From the NCBI GenBank assembly GCA_902800905.1, contig CADCGC010000021.1:1-35452 (forward strand): a stretch of 35,452 nucleotides of DNA. Direction: 5' to 3'. This document shows positions 19,009-27,333 of this stretch, in pieces. Below the pieces are notes generated by a model. That model was not told the DNA's origin. It saw only the letters and a list, made by a program, of their open reading frames with translations, and made no database searches. Position 1 is the first letter of the stretch; each line of letters opens with the position of its first letter. Source of the stretch: an uncultured Erysipelotrichaceae bacterium. Lineage in GTDB: Bacteria > Bacillota_I > Bacilli_A > RFN20 > CAG-826. A program made the position numbers and the translations under genes.

Positions 19009-20022
19009 TTAAAATTTATTCCATTCATCAATTTCCCAGTTTGGGTCAACTGATATATCTAATGGCGCAAAGACTTTTAGGTCATATAGTCTTTCAGCAA
19101 CTTTTGCAATCATTGCTGCATTATCAGTGCAGCACCACATTGGTGGAATATTAATCTCCACACCCAATTTATTCATTTCAACAGTCATTTGTTCTCTAAG
19201 ATATGAGTTAGCGGACACCCCACCCGCTAAGATGACTTGATTAACTTTGTGTTCCTTTACAACTTTGATTGTTCTATCAATAACAAGTCCAACCGCTACA
19301 TCTTGGAATGATTTACACATATCTTCAACGTTTACTTTTTCGCCCTTTTGTTCAAGGTTATGAACTAAGTTAATAACGTTAGTTTTTAGTCCAGAATACG
19401 ACAGATCCAAGGTCTTTTCGCCTCTAAGCGGTATTGGAAGGTCATAAGAATGCTTACCAACTTTTGCTAATTTGTCAATAGGAATTCCGCCCGGATAAGG
19501 TAGTCCTAAGACTCTAGCAACTTTGTCATAGCATTCCCCAATCGCGTCATCTCTAGTTTTCGCTAATATCTCGAAATCGAGATGGTCTTTCATTAAGACG
19601 AGTTCGGTATTGCCACCACTAACGACAACCGCTAACATTGGGAATTTAAATGTAGAAACATATTCATTCGCGTATATATGTCCAGCTAAGTGATGAACTG
19701 GGATTAATGGAATCTTATATAACATCGCAATCGTTTTAGCGGCTTGTAAGCCAACATGAAGCGCGCCAATAAGTCCTGGACCTCTAGTAACTGCCACGGC
19801 ATCTAAATCTTCAAAACTTAACTTTGCGGTTTCCATCGCTTCTTTAATGACAATAGAAATATTTTCAGCGTGCAATCTACTAGCGATTTCAGGCATAACT
19901 CCGCCATATTTACGGTGGACATCAATTTGAGTAGAAACGATATTAGAAAGTAATTGACCATCTGAAATAACCGATGCAGCAGTTTCATCACAACTGCTTT
20001 CGATAGCAAGTATCCTAGCCAT
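19009..20022 (-). CDS. tsaD: tRNA N6-threonylcarbamoyladenosine transferase TsaD
   Basis: Transfers the threonylcarbamoyl group to A37 of ANN-reading tRNAs, working with TsaB and TsaE. At 337 aa it is standard. The ASKHA ATPase features are clear: ILAIESSCDETAASV at the start, the metal-binding His pair in HHLAGH around residue 109, VVVSGGNTEL, DDAIGECYDKVARVLGLPYPGG, and the C-terminal ILAGGVSANSYLRE. The GGAGG Shine-Dalgarno lies inside rimI, and the two genes overlap by 8 nt (ATGGCTAG). All three accessory factors except TsaC are in this operon. Confidence 0.96.
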   Translation of the reverse strand: MARILAIESSCDETAASVISDGQLLSNIVSTQIDVHRKYGGVMPEIASRLHAENISIVIKEAMETAKLSFEDLDAVAVTRGPGLIGALHVGLQAAKTIAMLYKIPLIPVHHLAGHIYANEYVSTFKFPMLAVVVSGGNTELVLMKDHLDFEILAKTRDDAIGECYDKVARVLGLPYPGGIPIDKLAKVGKHSYDLPIPLRGEKTLDLSYSGLKTNVINLVHNLEQKGEKVNVEDMCKSFQDVAVGLVIDRTIKVVKEHKVNQVILAGGVSANSYLREQMTVEMNKLGVEINIPPMWCCTDNAAMIAKVAERLYDLKVFAPLDISVDPNWEIDEWNKF

Positions 20023-20494
20023 TCTTTTGTACCTCCAATATCATATAAATTGCGTCTTCTCCGTTATCGTAATAACCTGGCTTTTTATGAGAGACATAAA
20101 ACCCGTGTTTTTTATAGAAGTTAATCGCGGTTAAGTTGCTCTCTCTTACTTCTAAAGTAAGAGTATTAACTTTCTTTGCTCGTGCGTCACTAATGACTTC
20201 CTTCATCATTTCGCTTCCCACCCCACTACGACGGATATCAGGATGGACCGCAATTTGACAGATTGTTCCACTATCAAATGTCACCCAATAATCAACAAAG
20301 CCAACAATTGTCTTAAGTCCAAGTGATGGAGCGGAATATTCTATAACCCAAACATTACTAACTGGGTTCTCTTTCATTTCATATAAGAGATCAGATTCTT
20401 TCCAAGGATGAAGAAAACAAGTGTTTTCAATCTCCATCACTTGGGGGAGATCTTTTTCTTCCATTGGTCTAATCTCTACATCTAAATACTTCAT
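20015..20494 (-). CDS. rimI: Ribosomal protein S18-alanine N-acetyltransferase
   Basis: A 159-aa GNAT acetyltransferase. The acetyl-CoA loop RRSGVGSEMM follows strand ICQIAVHPDI, and the C-terminal LEVRESNLTAINFYKKHGF is the RimI-type substrate and cofactor motif. In Bacillota the rimI gene is characteristically placed between tsaB and tsaD, exactly as here, which supports the assignment over other GNATs. It starts 1 nt after the tsaB stop. Confidence 0.9.
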   Translation of the reverse strand: MKYLDVEIRPMEEKDLPQVMEIENTCFLHPWKESDLLYEMKENPVSNVWVIEYSAPSLGLKTIVGFVDYWVTFDSGTICQIAVHPDIRRSGVGSEMMKEVISDARAKKVNTLTLEVRESNLTAINFYKKHGFYVSHKKPGYYDNGEDAIYMILEVQKNG

Positions 20495-20495
20495 A

Positions 20496-21080
20496 CTAAT
20501 CTTTTAAATAAACAGGTTTGACCGATAAATCGTTCTCAGCCTTTTCTAAATCACCTAATAGGCTCACCATTTGTAAACAAATGTTTGTGTCATTATTCTC
20601 TAAACCTAAATATCTTGCATCTCCACAAATAGAACATTCAGGATGAGAGGCAATATATTCTCTAACTTCATCGTTTGTTTTAATTGTATCATCTACAAGA
20701 ATCTTGTTTCCTTCAAACACTCCAAAATAACTTCTATTACTTCTAGCATTAATTAAGCAAATTGAAGGTTTGTCGTTATTTTTGAGTACTCGTAAAGAAG
20801 AGACTGGATAAATAGGAACGTTACACGCTAATGCGACGACCTTAGCAATGGTTAAAGCAATTCTTACGCCAGTGTATGAACCAGGTCCGATTGAAGTAAC
20901 TACACCAGTAATATCTTTACGAGTGAGTCCTAATTTTGTCATTAGTTTATCAATCTCTGGAACCATGTGTTCACTTTGAACTTGCCAGGCTTCATAAGAT
21001 GTAAACCCTATAAGAACCCCGTTATTTTCAAATCCAACAGATAAACAAGTATTGGAACTATCAAGCAATAAAGTCGCCAT
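20496..21080 (-). CDS. tsaB: t6A biosynthesis protein TsaB
   Basis: A 194-aa non-catalytic paralogue of TsaD that dimerises with it and activates t6A synthesis. The N-terminus TLLLDSSNTCLSVG and the motif GPGSYTGVRIALTIAKVVAL (around residue 66) are diagnostic. It is somewhat shorter than the ~230-aa family average, mostly in the C-terminal half, but the N-terminal dimerisation part is complete. It overlaps tsaE in a TAATG junction. Confidence 0.94.
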   Translation of the reverse strand: MATLLLDSSNTCLSVGFENNGVLIGFTSYEAWQVQSEHMVPEIDKLMTKLGLTRKDITGVVTSIGPGSYTGVRIALTIAKVVALACNVPIYPVSSLRVLKNNDKPSICLINARSNRSYFGVFEGNKILVDDTIKTNDEVREYIASHPECSICGDARYLGLENNDTNICLQMVSLLGDLEKAENDLSVKPVYLKD

Positions 21081-21532
21081 TATTTAACTGCCTCCACTAG
21101 TTTATTATCGCTACTAGAAACAGTAATATGTCTACTTGTTTCACCAGTCGATTTGATTTCAATCCAAAGTGTGTTTTCAGGTAATAAGTCTTCAATATAA
21201 TGAGGCCATTCAATCATTGTGATACCTGTTTCATAGCCAATATATTCGTCTAAGCCGATATCAGTGTTGATATCCGCTAGTCGATAAGCATCGATATGAA
21301 TTAAAGGGCGAGAACCTTTAAGATAAAGCTTCATGATATTAAATGTTGGTGATTGAACTACTTCGGTAATGTTTAGTCCGCGAGCAACCCCTCTAACAAG
21401 AGTGGTTTTACCCGCTCCTAAATCGCCCACTAAAGCGATGACGGTGCCGTTAGGAACATTAGAAGCAATTGTAAGACCAAATTCATTCATTTGTTCGCAT
21501 GAAAAAATATCAAAACTAAATTGCTCTTTCAT
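21080..21532 (-). CDS. tsaE: t6A biosynthesis ATPase TsaE
   Basis: A 150-aa P-loop ATPase that regenerates the TsaBD complex. The Walker A motif GDLGAGKTT is at residues 36-44, then VQSPTFNIMKLY and the HIDAYRL Walker B region, with MIEWPHYIEDLLP near the end, all typical of TsaE. It starts 2 nt after the upstream Ntdp gene, without a distinct Shine-Dalgarno. Confidence 0.95.
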   Translation of the reverse strand: MKEQFSFDIFSCEQMNEFGLTIASNVPNGTVIALVGDLGAGKTTLVRGVARGLNITEVVQSPTFNIMKLYLKGSRPLIHIDAYRLADINTDIGLDEYIGYETGITMIEWPHYIEDLLPENTLWIEIKSTGETSRHITVSSSDNKLVEAVK

Positions 21533-21534
21533 CT

Positions 21535-22071
21535 TTATTTATTGTCCTTATTAAGTGTTTCTAAGAATTTATCGTAATATCTTTTGATTCTCGAATCATC
21601 AAAAGGCCATTCTCTTTTTTCCATCTTCTTGACGATTTCTTTGGTTTGATATTTCAAAACTTTATCTAAATCATCACTATAGTTATAAATCTTTTTATGT
21701 TTTAAATATTCCTTTTCATCAAGGATTCTAATATCTCCTGAAGGGAATAATTTAGCGTCTAAATCATAATCAATGTACTTAATCATTCTATGATTAACTA
21801 ATGATGGAGACGCAATGTTGCAGTAATAGCAAATGCCATCTTCCTTAAACATACAGATAACATTCCACCATTCTTTTTTAGAAAAAATAGTAACCGCAGG
21901 TTCTTTAGTGAACCAACGTCTACCGTTGTTTTCAACAACTTTAGCTTTTTTGGTGGCAACGACAACATAATCATCATTATTAGCCAACACTAAACCACGA
22001 TCCCAACATCTATGAAGGGATCCATCATGTTTATAACATTGAATGGCTAACCAGTGACCAAATAAACCCAT
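21535..22071 (-). CDS. Nucleoside tri-/diphosphate phosphatase, DUF402 (Ntdp/YgaC-like)
   Basis: A 178-aa protein closely following the Bacillota Ntdp/YgaC pattern: YKHDGSLHRCWDRGLVL near the N-terminus, then RRWFTKEPAVTIFSKKEWWN, GICYYCNIASPS, and KYIDYDLDAKLFPSGDIRIL containing the acidic metal ligands. Known members hydrolyse nucleoside tri- and diphosphates. I place the start at the ATG at 22071, 1 nt after the upstream stop, rather than at an overlapping TTG at 22080. It sits at the head of the t6A genes, a placement I consider incidental. Confidence 0.88.
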   Translation of the reverse strand: MGLFGHWLAIQCYKHDGSLHRCWDRGLVLANNDDYVVVATKKAKVVENNGRRWFTKEPAVTIFSKKEWWNVICMFKEDGICYYCNIASPSLVNHRMIKYIDYDLDAKLFPSGDIRILDEKEYLKHKKIYNYSDDLDKVLKYQTKEIVKKMEKREWPFDDSRIKRYYDKFLETLNKDNK

Positions 22072-22072
22072 A

Positions 22073-23092
22073 TTAATCAACCAAAATTTCTAACATGTTC
22101 TTAAGATTCTTTTTTAATTGATGATAACTTTCAGGAGCGATTGGTTTATCAAAAGGAATCGCAACAATTGAATCATCATAAGAAAGATAAGCAGCAGTTC
22201 TTCCTGCCCAGAAAACAACATTTACATTAAGTAAAGCACCAACGCATTCAATTGATTTAAGATTATCAACTAAATCTTTTCCTAAATCTTTGTTATAATT
22301 AGCGCCTTCTGGACCATAAACAACAAAGTTGTTTTGCTCAGCAAGCACCACTAAACCATCAAGGTCATTTGGTGCATCTGTATCATTAGCGCCTTTAATT
22401 CTAATAATGTATCTATCTTCAAAATGGAATTTGTTTTCAATAGTAAGGTATCTACCAACAAACATAACATCTTTTTGATACTTTTTAGCGCCAGCTTTAT
22501 ATAACGCTAATTCTCCGAATTCAAATGGTTTTTCTTTATATGTAGCAGAAACTAGGTTTCTACTAGCGATGTCCACTACTTCTTTATAACATCTATCAGC
22601 GATAACATCTGCAGCAACATATCTCTTTTCATAATAGAGTTTTTGATCATGCATATCTTCGACATCAAAAATGAAATTATCAATCGTGGTCATAAATGAA
22701 CGAATATATTTCTTTGTGGTGTCTGGGAATTTGTTCTTCGTTAAAAGGAAATGAACGAGCATGAAAACAAAAACCACACCTAATGTAACTCCGCCAACAA
22801 TCTTGCACCAATCACCCCAATTTTGAGCTTGGACAAAAATAACAAGAGAGGCAATGATTAGAACGACAGAAATAACCATAATGATGTTGTTTTCTGTTCT
22901 AGTTTTTTTATAAGTAACGAATATATTATTTCTTTCACTTTCTGCTGTTTTATCAAAAGGAACTTCGCTCTTTTCTTTACAAAGAGGGATTAAATCTAAA
23001 CTTTTATCTAATTTCTTTTGTTCTTCAACAGGGTCTTGCATTGATAGTTCAACGTTTTGCTCTTCTTTAATATCTTTAACTTTCTTAGCCAT
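22073..23092 (-). CDS. Two-span membrane protein with large cytoplasmic C-domain, unknown
   Basis: A 339-aa protein that opens the t6A operon. Residues 1-68 are charged and probably cytoplasmic. Two membrane spans follow at about 70-88 (IMVISVVLIIASLVIFVQAQ) and 95-113 (VGGVTLGVVFVFMLVHFLL) with a very short loop, returning the rest (~220 aa) to the cytoplasm. The soluble part has no recognised catalytic motif. It includes KFHFEDRYIIRIKGANDTDA and VVFWAGRTAAYLSYDDSIVA, consistent with a mixed alpha/beta domain. The AGGAGC Shine-Dalgarno before ATG is good. I do not recognise the family. Confidence 0.75.
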   Translation of the reverse strand: MAKKVKDIKEEQNVELSMQDPVEEQKKLDKSLDLIPLCKEKSEVPFDKTAESERNNIFVTYKKTRTENNIIMVISVVLIIASLVIFVQAQNWGDWCKIVGGVTLGVVFVFMLVHFLLTKNKFPDTTKKYIRSFMTTIDNFIFDVEDMHDQKLYYEKRYVAADVIADRCYKEVVDIASRNLVSATYKEKPFEFGELALYKAGAKKYQKDVMFVGRYLTIENKFHFEDRYIIRIKGANDTDAPNDLDGLVVLAEQNNFVVYGPEGANYNKDLGKDLVDNLKSIECVGALLNVNVVFWAGRTAAYLSYDDSIVAIPFDKPIAPESYHQLKKNLKNMLEILVD

Positions 23093-23119
23093 TATTTTGC
23101 TCCTAGTGATAACTATGAT

Positions 23120-23154
23120 AACATAAATGCCTCATAAATGAGAGCAATTTATGT
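23120..23154 (-). promoter_or_regulatory. Promoter of the t6A operon with repeated CATAAAT boxes
   Basis: On the minus strand TTGCTC (23147-23142) and TATGTT (23125-23120) are separated by 16 nt. Two direct copies of CATAAATG (23122-23129 and 23133-23140) are 11 nt apart, about one helical turn. The outer arms ACATAAAT (23121-23128) and ATTTATGT (23147-23154) form an inverted repeat. The boxes fill the promoter, so regulator binding is plausible. Confidence 0.4.
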
Positions 23155-23176
23155 AGAACTTATTATATAGATTTTT

Positions 23177-23205
23177 TTGATATATTGAACAAAACATCAT
23201 ATAAT
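23177..23205 (+). promoter_or_regulatory. Promoter of the TPP riboswitch-thiT transcript
   Basis: TTGATA (23177-23182), a 17-nt spacer and a perfect TATAAT (23200-23205). Transcription would begin at about 23209-23212, at the edge of the aptamer. Confidence 0.75.
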
Positions 23206-23208
23206 TTT

Positions 23209-23300
23209 ACCCGGGAGCTGAGTAAACTCGGCTGAGAGGGCTAATGTGAATAGCCGACCACACCTGATCTAGGTAATGCTAGCGGAGGGAAGTTTTTATT
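23209..23300 (+). ncRNA. TPP riboswitch (THI element)
   Basis: The aptamer core is easily recognised: GGGAGCTGAGTAAACTCGGC, then CTGAGAGGGC, GCCGACC, and the highly conserved CCTGATCTAGGTAATGCTAG followed by CGGAGGGAAG. The 3' strand GGAGGGAAG can pair with CTTC and CTCC of the downstream leader (about 23310-23321), forming an antiterminator that competes with the terminator hairpin. TPP binding should therefore switch off the thiamine transporter gene. Confidence 0.95.
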
Positions 23301-23314
23301 AAATCTGACTTCTT

Positions 23315-23343
23315 TCTCCGTCTAACGATGGAGATTTTTATTT
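23315..23343 (+). terminator. Riboswitch-controlled terminator
   Basis: TCTCCGTC-TAAC-GATGGAGA forms an 8-bp stem (one G-U) with a 4-nt loop and is followed by TTTTTATTT. It lies between the TPP aptamer and the thiT Shine-Dalgarno. Confidence 0.88.
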
Positions 23344-23357
23344 AGGAGGTAACCGAG

Positions 23358-24401
23358 ATGAGAAAAAACTCAGATATCATTAGAACAATTGTTGAAGTTG
23401 CAATCTTTGCAGCTTTAGGTTTTGTTTTCGACGAATTACAAGGCGCAGTTGCTAAAGCAATTTTCCCAACCGGAGGTTCAATTGGCTTTGCGTTAATTGC
23501 GGTTGTAATCGTTTCATATAGAAGAGGCCCAATTGCTGGTTTCTTTACCGGCCTTATTATGGGAGGCTTAGATTTCCTAACTGGGCCATACATTCTAAAC
23601 TTTTGGCAAGTACTTTTGGACTATATTTTCCCATATTCAGTTGTTGCAATTTGTGGATTCTTTAAACCATTATTTGATAACGCAACAATCAAAAGAAATA
23701 AAATTATAATTTTATTATTAGGAACTTTAATCGGCGGGTTAGCTAAATTTACATGTCACTTTTTATCTGGTGGAATCTTCTTCGCCGACTATATTACTTG
23801 GGTAGAATTTAAAGGACAACCATGGTTATATTCGTTAGCGTACAACATGGCCGCTGTTGGACCATCAATTGTATTAACAATGATTCTACTTGTTGCCCTA
23901 TATTTAAGAGCACCTAAAGTTCTTGAAGCACCAAAAGTTGAAGTTGAAAAGCAAGAATACAATATTAGATTCTTTGATTATGGAGTCAACGCAGTTATGG
24001 CGGTAAGCGGAATATTTTTGTTTATCTTTTTCCTAATTAAATATATAGAGAGTTACTATTTCGAAGACTATGGTGATTCATTTGAATTATCTTTCGACCA
24101 AGACGCTTTAATGCTTTTTATCACAGGTCTACTATTAATGTTTACAACGCTAAATTCGATATTAAAAACAGTAGTAAAGAGGCAAAACTATAGGTTAACA
24201 ACCGTTGTATTTACTGCTTTAAGCTTTGCTAACATCGTATATCCAATCGCAAGAATGATTAGATTATCAATTAAGGGTAAGGATATTAACGTTTATTTCA
24301 TCTGGATGGGTGTTGCAGTTTTAATCACTTCTTTGCTCGTCGGTTTATATCAATATTTAAAAAAGGCTCATCGTACAGAAGAGTCGAAAATTTCTAATTA
24401 A
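23358..24401 (+). CDS. thiT: Thiamine ECF transporter S component ThiT with C-terminal membrane extension
   Basis: The first ~180 residues are ThiT, the thiamine-binding membrane subunit that works with the shared ECF module (EcfA/A'/T, not in this window). Features are the GGSIGFALIAVVIVSYRRGP helix turn, GPYILNFWQVLLDY, CHFLSGGIFFADY, and PWLYSLAYNMAAVGPS, where the family's thiamine-contacting His, Tyr and Asn lie. The protein is 347 aa against about 190 for usual ThiT. The additional ~160 residues carry about four more predicted spans (such as AVMAVSGIFLFIFFLIKYIE and VYFIWMGVAVLITSLLVGLY) and are unassigned. TPP riboswitch control confirms the substrate. The Shine-Dalgarno AGGAGG is strong. 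The stop interlocks with that of ung. Confidence 0.92.
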   Translation: MRKNSDIIRTIVEVAIFAALGFVFDELQGAVAKAIFPTGGSIGFALIAVVIVSYRRGPIAGFFTGLIMGGLDFLTGPYILNFWQVLLDYIFPYSVVAICGFFKPLFDNATIKRNKIIILLLGTLIGGLAKFTCHFLSGGIFFADYITWVEFKGQPWLYSLAYNMAAVGPSIVLTMILLVALYLRAPKVLEAPKVEVEKQEYNIRFFDYGVNAVMAVSGIFLFIFFLIKYIESYYFEDYGDSFELSFDQDALMLFITGLLLMFTTLNSILKTVVKRQNYRLTTVVFTALSFANIVYPIARMIRLSIKGKDINVYFIWMGVAVLITSLLVGLYQYLKKAHRTEESKISN

Positions 24402-25057
24402 TTTTTTATCCAGTTAATAGGTTTTACGCCGTTTTTGACGAGAAATTCGTTCGTTTTGCGGAAAATATTACTATTAAACCAACCACCATGGTTCGCTCCT
24501 AACGGAGAAGGGTGTGTAGCCGTAAGAATCAGGTGGTTTTTATTTGTCAAATGCACCGCTAATTTCTTCGCAGGACCTCCCCATAAGAGGAAAACAATTG
24601 GTTGATCAAGGTTATTAAGCACTTCAATTATATCTTGCATAAAGAGATTGTATTCGTTGATATTATGTGACATTGGGAGATGTTCTCTGACTGTTAAAAT
24701 TGTGTTTAATAACAGAACTCCTTGTTTAGCCAAATAGGTTAAGTTCCCACCTTTGTTATAAATCACTGTATTGTATTCAAGTTCAATCTCTTTATAGATA
24801 TTTAAAAGAGATGGAGGGGTTTTGATGTTGTCAGGAACAGAGAACGCTAGTCCCATTGCTTGTCCTTCTTCGTGATATGGATCTTGACCAAAGATGACCA
24901 CCTTCACTTCTTCAAGCGGAGTGTATTTAAAAGCGTTGAACATATTTTTGCGTTCAGGATAGATTCTGTGATTCGCATATTCTTTATCTAAGAATTCAGA
25001 TAAGCGTTTCGCATAATCTTTGCTTTTAATTGTTTTAAATACTTCTTCCCAAGTCAT
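24398..25057 (-). CDS. ung: Uracil-DNA glycosylase
   Basis: Removes uracil from DNA as the first step of base excision repair. It is 219 aa, the usual family-1 size. The water-activating loop GQDPYH is at residues 57-62 with catalytic Asp59, the uracil-specific motif is LLNTILTVRE, and the DNA-intercalating Leu loop HPSPLGANHGG carries the catalytic His. The minus-strand stop overlaps the thiT stop in a shared TTAA, so there is no terminator between them. Confidence 0.96.
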   Translation of the reverse strand: MTWEEVFKTIKSKDYAKRLSEFLDKEYANHRIYPERKNMFNAFKYTPLEEVKVVIFGQDPYHEEGQAMGLAFSVPDNIKTPPSLLNIYKEIELEYNTVIYNKGGNLTYLAKQGVLLLNTILTVREHLPMSHNINEYNLFMQDIIEVLNNLDQPIVFLLWGGPAKKLAVHLTNKNHLILTATHPSPLGANHGGWFNSNIFRKTNEFLVKNGVKPINWIKN

Positions 25058-25102
25058 GTTTTAATCTTAAACATTTTACTATAAAAGTAAAAGTAAGAAA
25101 TA

Positions 25103-25108
25103 TATAAT
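25103..25108 (+). promoter_or_regulatory. -10 element for a leaderless start at 25115
   Basis: TATAAT followed by GTCTAT and then ATG at 25115. The 6-nt gap leaves no room for a Shine-Dalgarno. The upstream DNA is A-rich and has no canonical -35. Confidence 0.5.
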
Positions 25109-25114
25109 GTCTAT

Positions 25115-26186
25115 ATGCGTGTCCTGATTATATTTAATCATCCAGCCCCATATAAAGTTAAGGCATTCAACGAACTTTCAAACTATGTCGATTTAACAGT
25201 TCTATTTGAAAGGACAAAAGCAAAAGATCGACCTGATGATTTTTATGTTGCTAACGAATATAAATTCAAAACAATATTTTTGAAAGATGGATACGTCGGA
25301 AACGAAGGAACAATCTCAAATAAAGTTCGTTCATATATTAAGAGTCACCATAACGAATATGATGTAATCCTTATGAATGGCTATAGTCATCTAGCAGAAA
25401 TCAAAGCCATCAACTATATGTTCAAACACAACATCAAGTTTGGTCTATTAATTAATGGTGGATTAGTCAAAAAGGAATCTTCTTTAAAGAAGAAAATTAA
25501 AACATCACTTATCAAAAAGGCTTCTTTCTATTGCGGATCAATATCTTATTTATTATGGAGCAGATAAATCCACTATTTTTCCATATTTATATAGCAACTA
25601 TTCTCAAAACGAGATTTTAAACGAACCTCTTAAAGATAAAACTGAGTTAAGAAAGAGATTTGGCCTTCCATTAGATAAGAAAATCTTTATTAACGCTGCC
25701 CAATTTATTGATAGAAAGAACAACTTGCAGTTAATCTCGCTATTTGAAAAGAGAGACGATGTTCTTGTTTTAGTTGGTGAAGGCGAAAAGAAAGAAGAAT
25801 ATCTCACTTATATCAAAGAACACAACATGAATAATGTCATTATTATGGACTTCATGAAGAAGAATAAACTATTCGAGTTGCTTAAAGCGTGCGACGTTTA
25901 TATCACGCTTTCTAAAGAAGACATATTTGGACACACCACTCTTGAGGCTTTCTCAAACGGCCTTCCAGTTATCTCTTCAAATAAAGTAATAAGTTCATTA
26001 GAGTATATTAAAAACGGATATAACGGATACATTGTGAGTTTAGACAATAATGATGAAATAATCGATGCAATGAATAAAACAAGCTACTCCCTATCTGTAA
26101 ACGCTATTGAAAGTGCCAAAAACAATACATATGAGAGCAGCGCAAAATCAATATATAAAGTGCTAGGAGAAGTATATGAAAAATAA
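25115..26186 (+). pseudogene. GT4-family glycosyltransferase, frameshifted
   Basis: The first frame (25115-25567, 150 aa) starts MRVLIIFNHPAPYKVKAFNE like the acceptor domain of a GT4 enzyme and ends abruptly in GSISYLLWSR. From about 25536 the +1 frame continues the protein without a stop (DQYLIYYGADKSTIFPYLYS) through the GT-B donor domain: LVLVGEGEKKEEY and the EX7E-type region SKEDIFGHTTLEAFSNGLPV, ending at 26186. Joined, they give about 357 aa, the normal length. Frame 2 is well conserved, so the lesion is recent, phase-variable or an assembly error. The break is between about 25500 and 25560, with no long homopolymer. Presumed role: adding a sugar to the surface polysaccharide. Confidence 0.8.
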
Positions 26187-27333
26187 GTTTATTTATTTCA
26201 CTTCCGCAATGGACAACGAATCATTTAAATCATATTTAGAGGGTTGGAAAGTTTCGCCAAACTTATCTAATCAAAATTTTCATAATAAGCTCATCCACTC
26301 TTTAGCGTTAACTCATGATATTGATGTCATTTCTGTTAGATCAATCAACAAATACTATAAAGACAACAAGTTAGACAGCAAAATAGTAAGAGAAAACAAT
26401 ATCTTTTGGAAATATCCTGTAGTGTCAAAAGACAAAATTGATAAATATTTTAAGTTATTTAAAAGAGTTAAAAACATTTCAATGCAAGATAGCGAACTCA
26501 TCTTCGTCGATGTTCTTAATTTGTCGCTACTTAAAACCGCTATTAAATACCGCAAAAAATTCGGCCAAAAGATTGTTGGAATATGCACCGATTCTCCATT
26601 AAACATTTCTTTCTTATCAAAAGGATACAAAAAGAAATTGTTAGAATTAGGAAGACAACTTGATGCATATATTGTCTTAACTGAAAAAATTAATGAATTA
26701 TATAACGTCAATCACAAACCATCAGTCTGCATTGATGGAATCAACGAAAACACTACATCTTATTTGCCAAAAGAAATCGAAGGAAATTATATTTATTTTG
26801 GTGGTTCTTTAATGAAAGAATACGGGGTTCTCAATTTAATTGAAGCATTTAAGAAACTCGATAGAAACGATATAAAGCTAATCATTTGTGGTCACCACCT
26901 TCAAAAAGATAGACTATATCCCGCTATTGATGGATATGAAAACATTAAATATTTAGGACCTGTCAGTTACAAAGAGAACCTTGCGTTAGAAAAGTATTCC
27001 CTTTTAGCGATAAACCCGAGACCAATTAACCCAAAAATTGACTTGTATTCGATTCCGAGTAAAACACTTGAATATCTTTCAAATGGATGTGTAACAGTTA
27101 CTGTTCATAATGGTTTATTAATGAAACACTATGAACCATGTATTATTTGGGCAAAAACAGGCAACCCAGAAGATTTGTTAGAAGCAATGCAAAGAGCATT
27201 GAATTTAACAAGAACAGAAAGAGAAATGATTTCAATATTAGGAAAAAATAAAGCGATGCAGTATACATCGCCTGAAAATATCAACAAACAAATTGATGAA
27301 GAATTACTTAGTAAAGTTCTTCTCGATAAGTGA
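26176..27333 (+). CDS. GT4-like glycosyltransferase
   Basis: A 385-aa GT-B fold protein. It overlaps the end of the frameshifted gene by 11 nt, with AGGAGAA just before ATG. The C-terminal donor domain has NYIYFGGSLMKEYGVLNLIE, IKLIICGHHLQ and the sugar-nucleotide loop YSIPSKTLEYLSNGCVTV. There are no membrane spans, so it acts at the cytoplasmic face. Sugar specificity cannot be read. It ends within the convergent glycosyltransferase gene (30-nt overlap). Confidence 0.8.
   Translation: MKNKFIYFTSAMDNESFKSYLEGWKVSPNLSNQNFHNKLIHSLALTHDIDVISVRSINKYYKDNKLDSKIVRENNIFWKYPVVSKDKIDKYFKLFKRVKNISMQDSELIFVDVLNLSLLKTAIKYRKKFGQKIVGICTDSPLNISFLSKGYKKKLLELGRQLDAYIVLTEKINELYNVNHKPSVCIDGINENTTSYLPKEIEGNYIYFGGSLMKEYGVLNLIEAFKKLDRNDIKLIICGHHLQKDRLYPAIDGYENIKYLGPVSYKENLALEKYSLLAINPRPINPKIDLYSIPSKTLEYLSNGCVTVTVHNGLLMKHYEPCIIWAKTGNPEDLLEAMQRALNLTRTEREMISILGKNKAMQYTSPENINKQIDEELLSKVLLDK

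Noticed and set aside
18993..19009. Hairpin AATCTTT/AAAGATT at the tsaD stop as a terminator
   Set aside because: No T-run follows, and the loop is only 3 nt. It may reduce but not end transcription; asnS has its own promoter.
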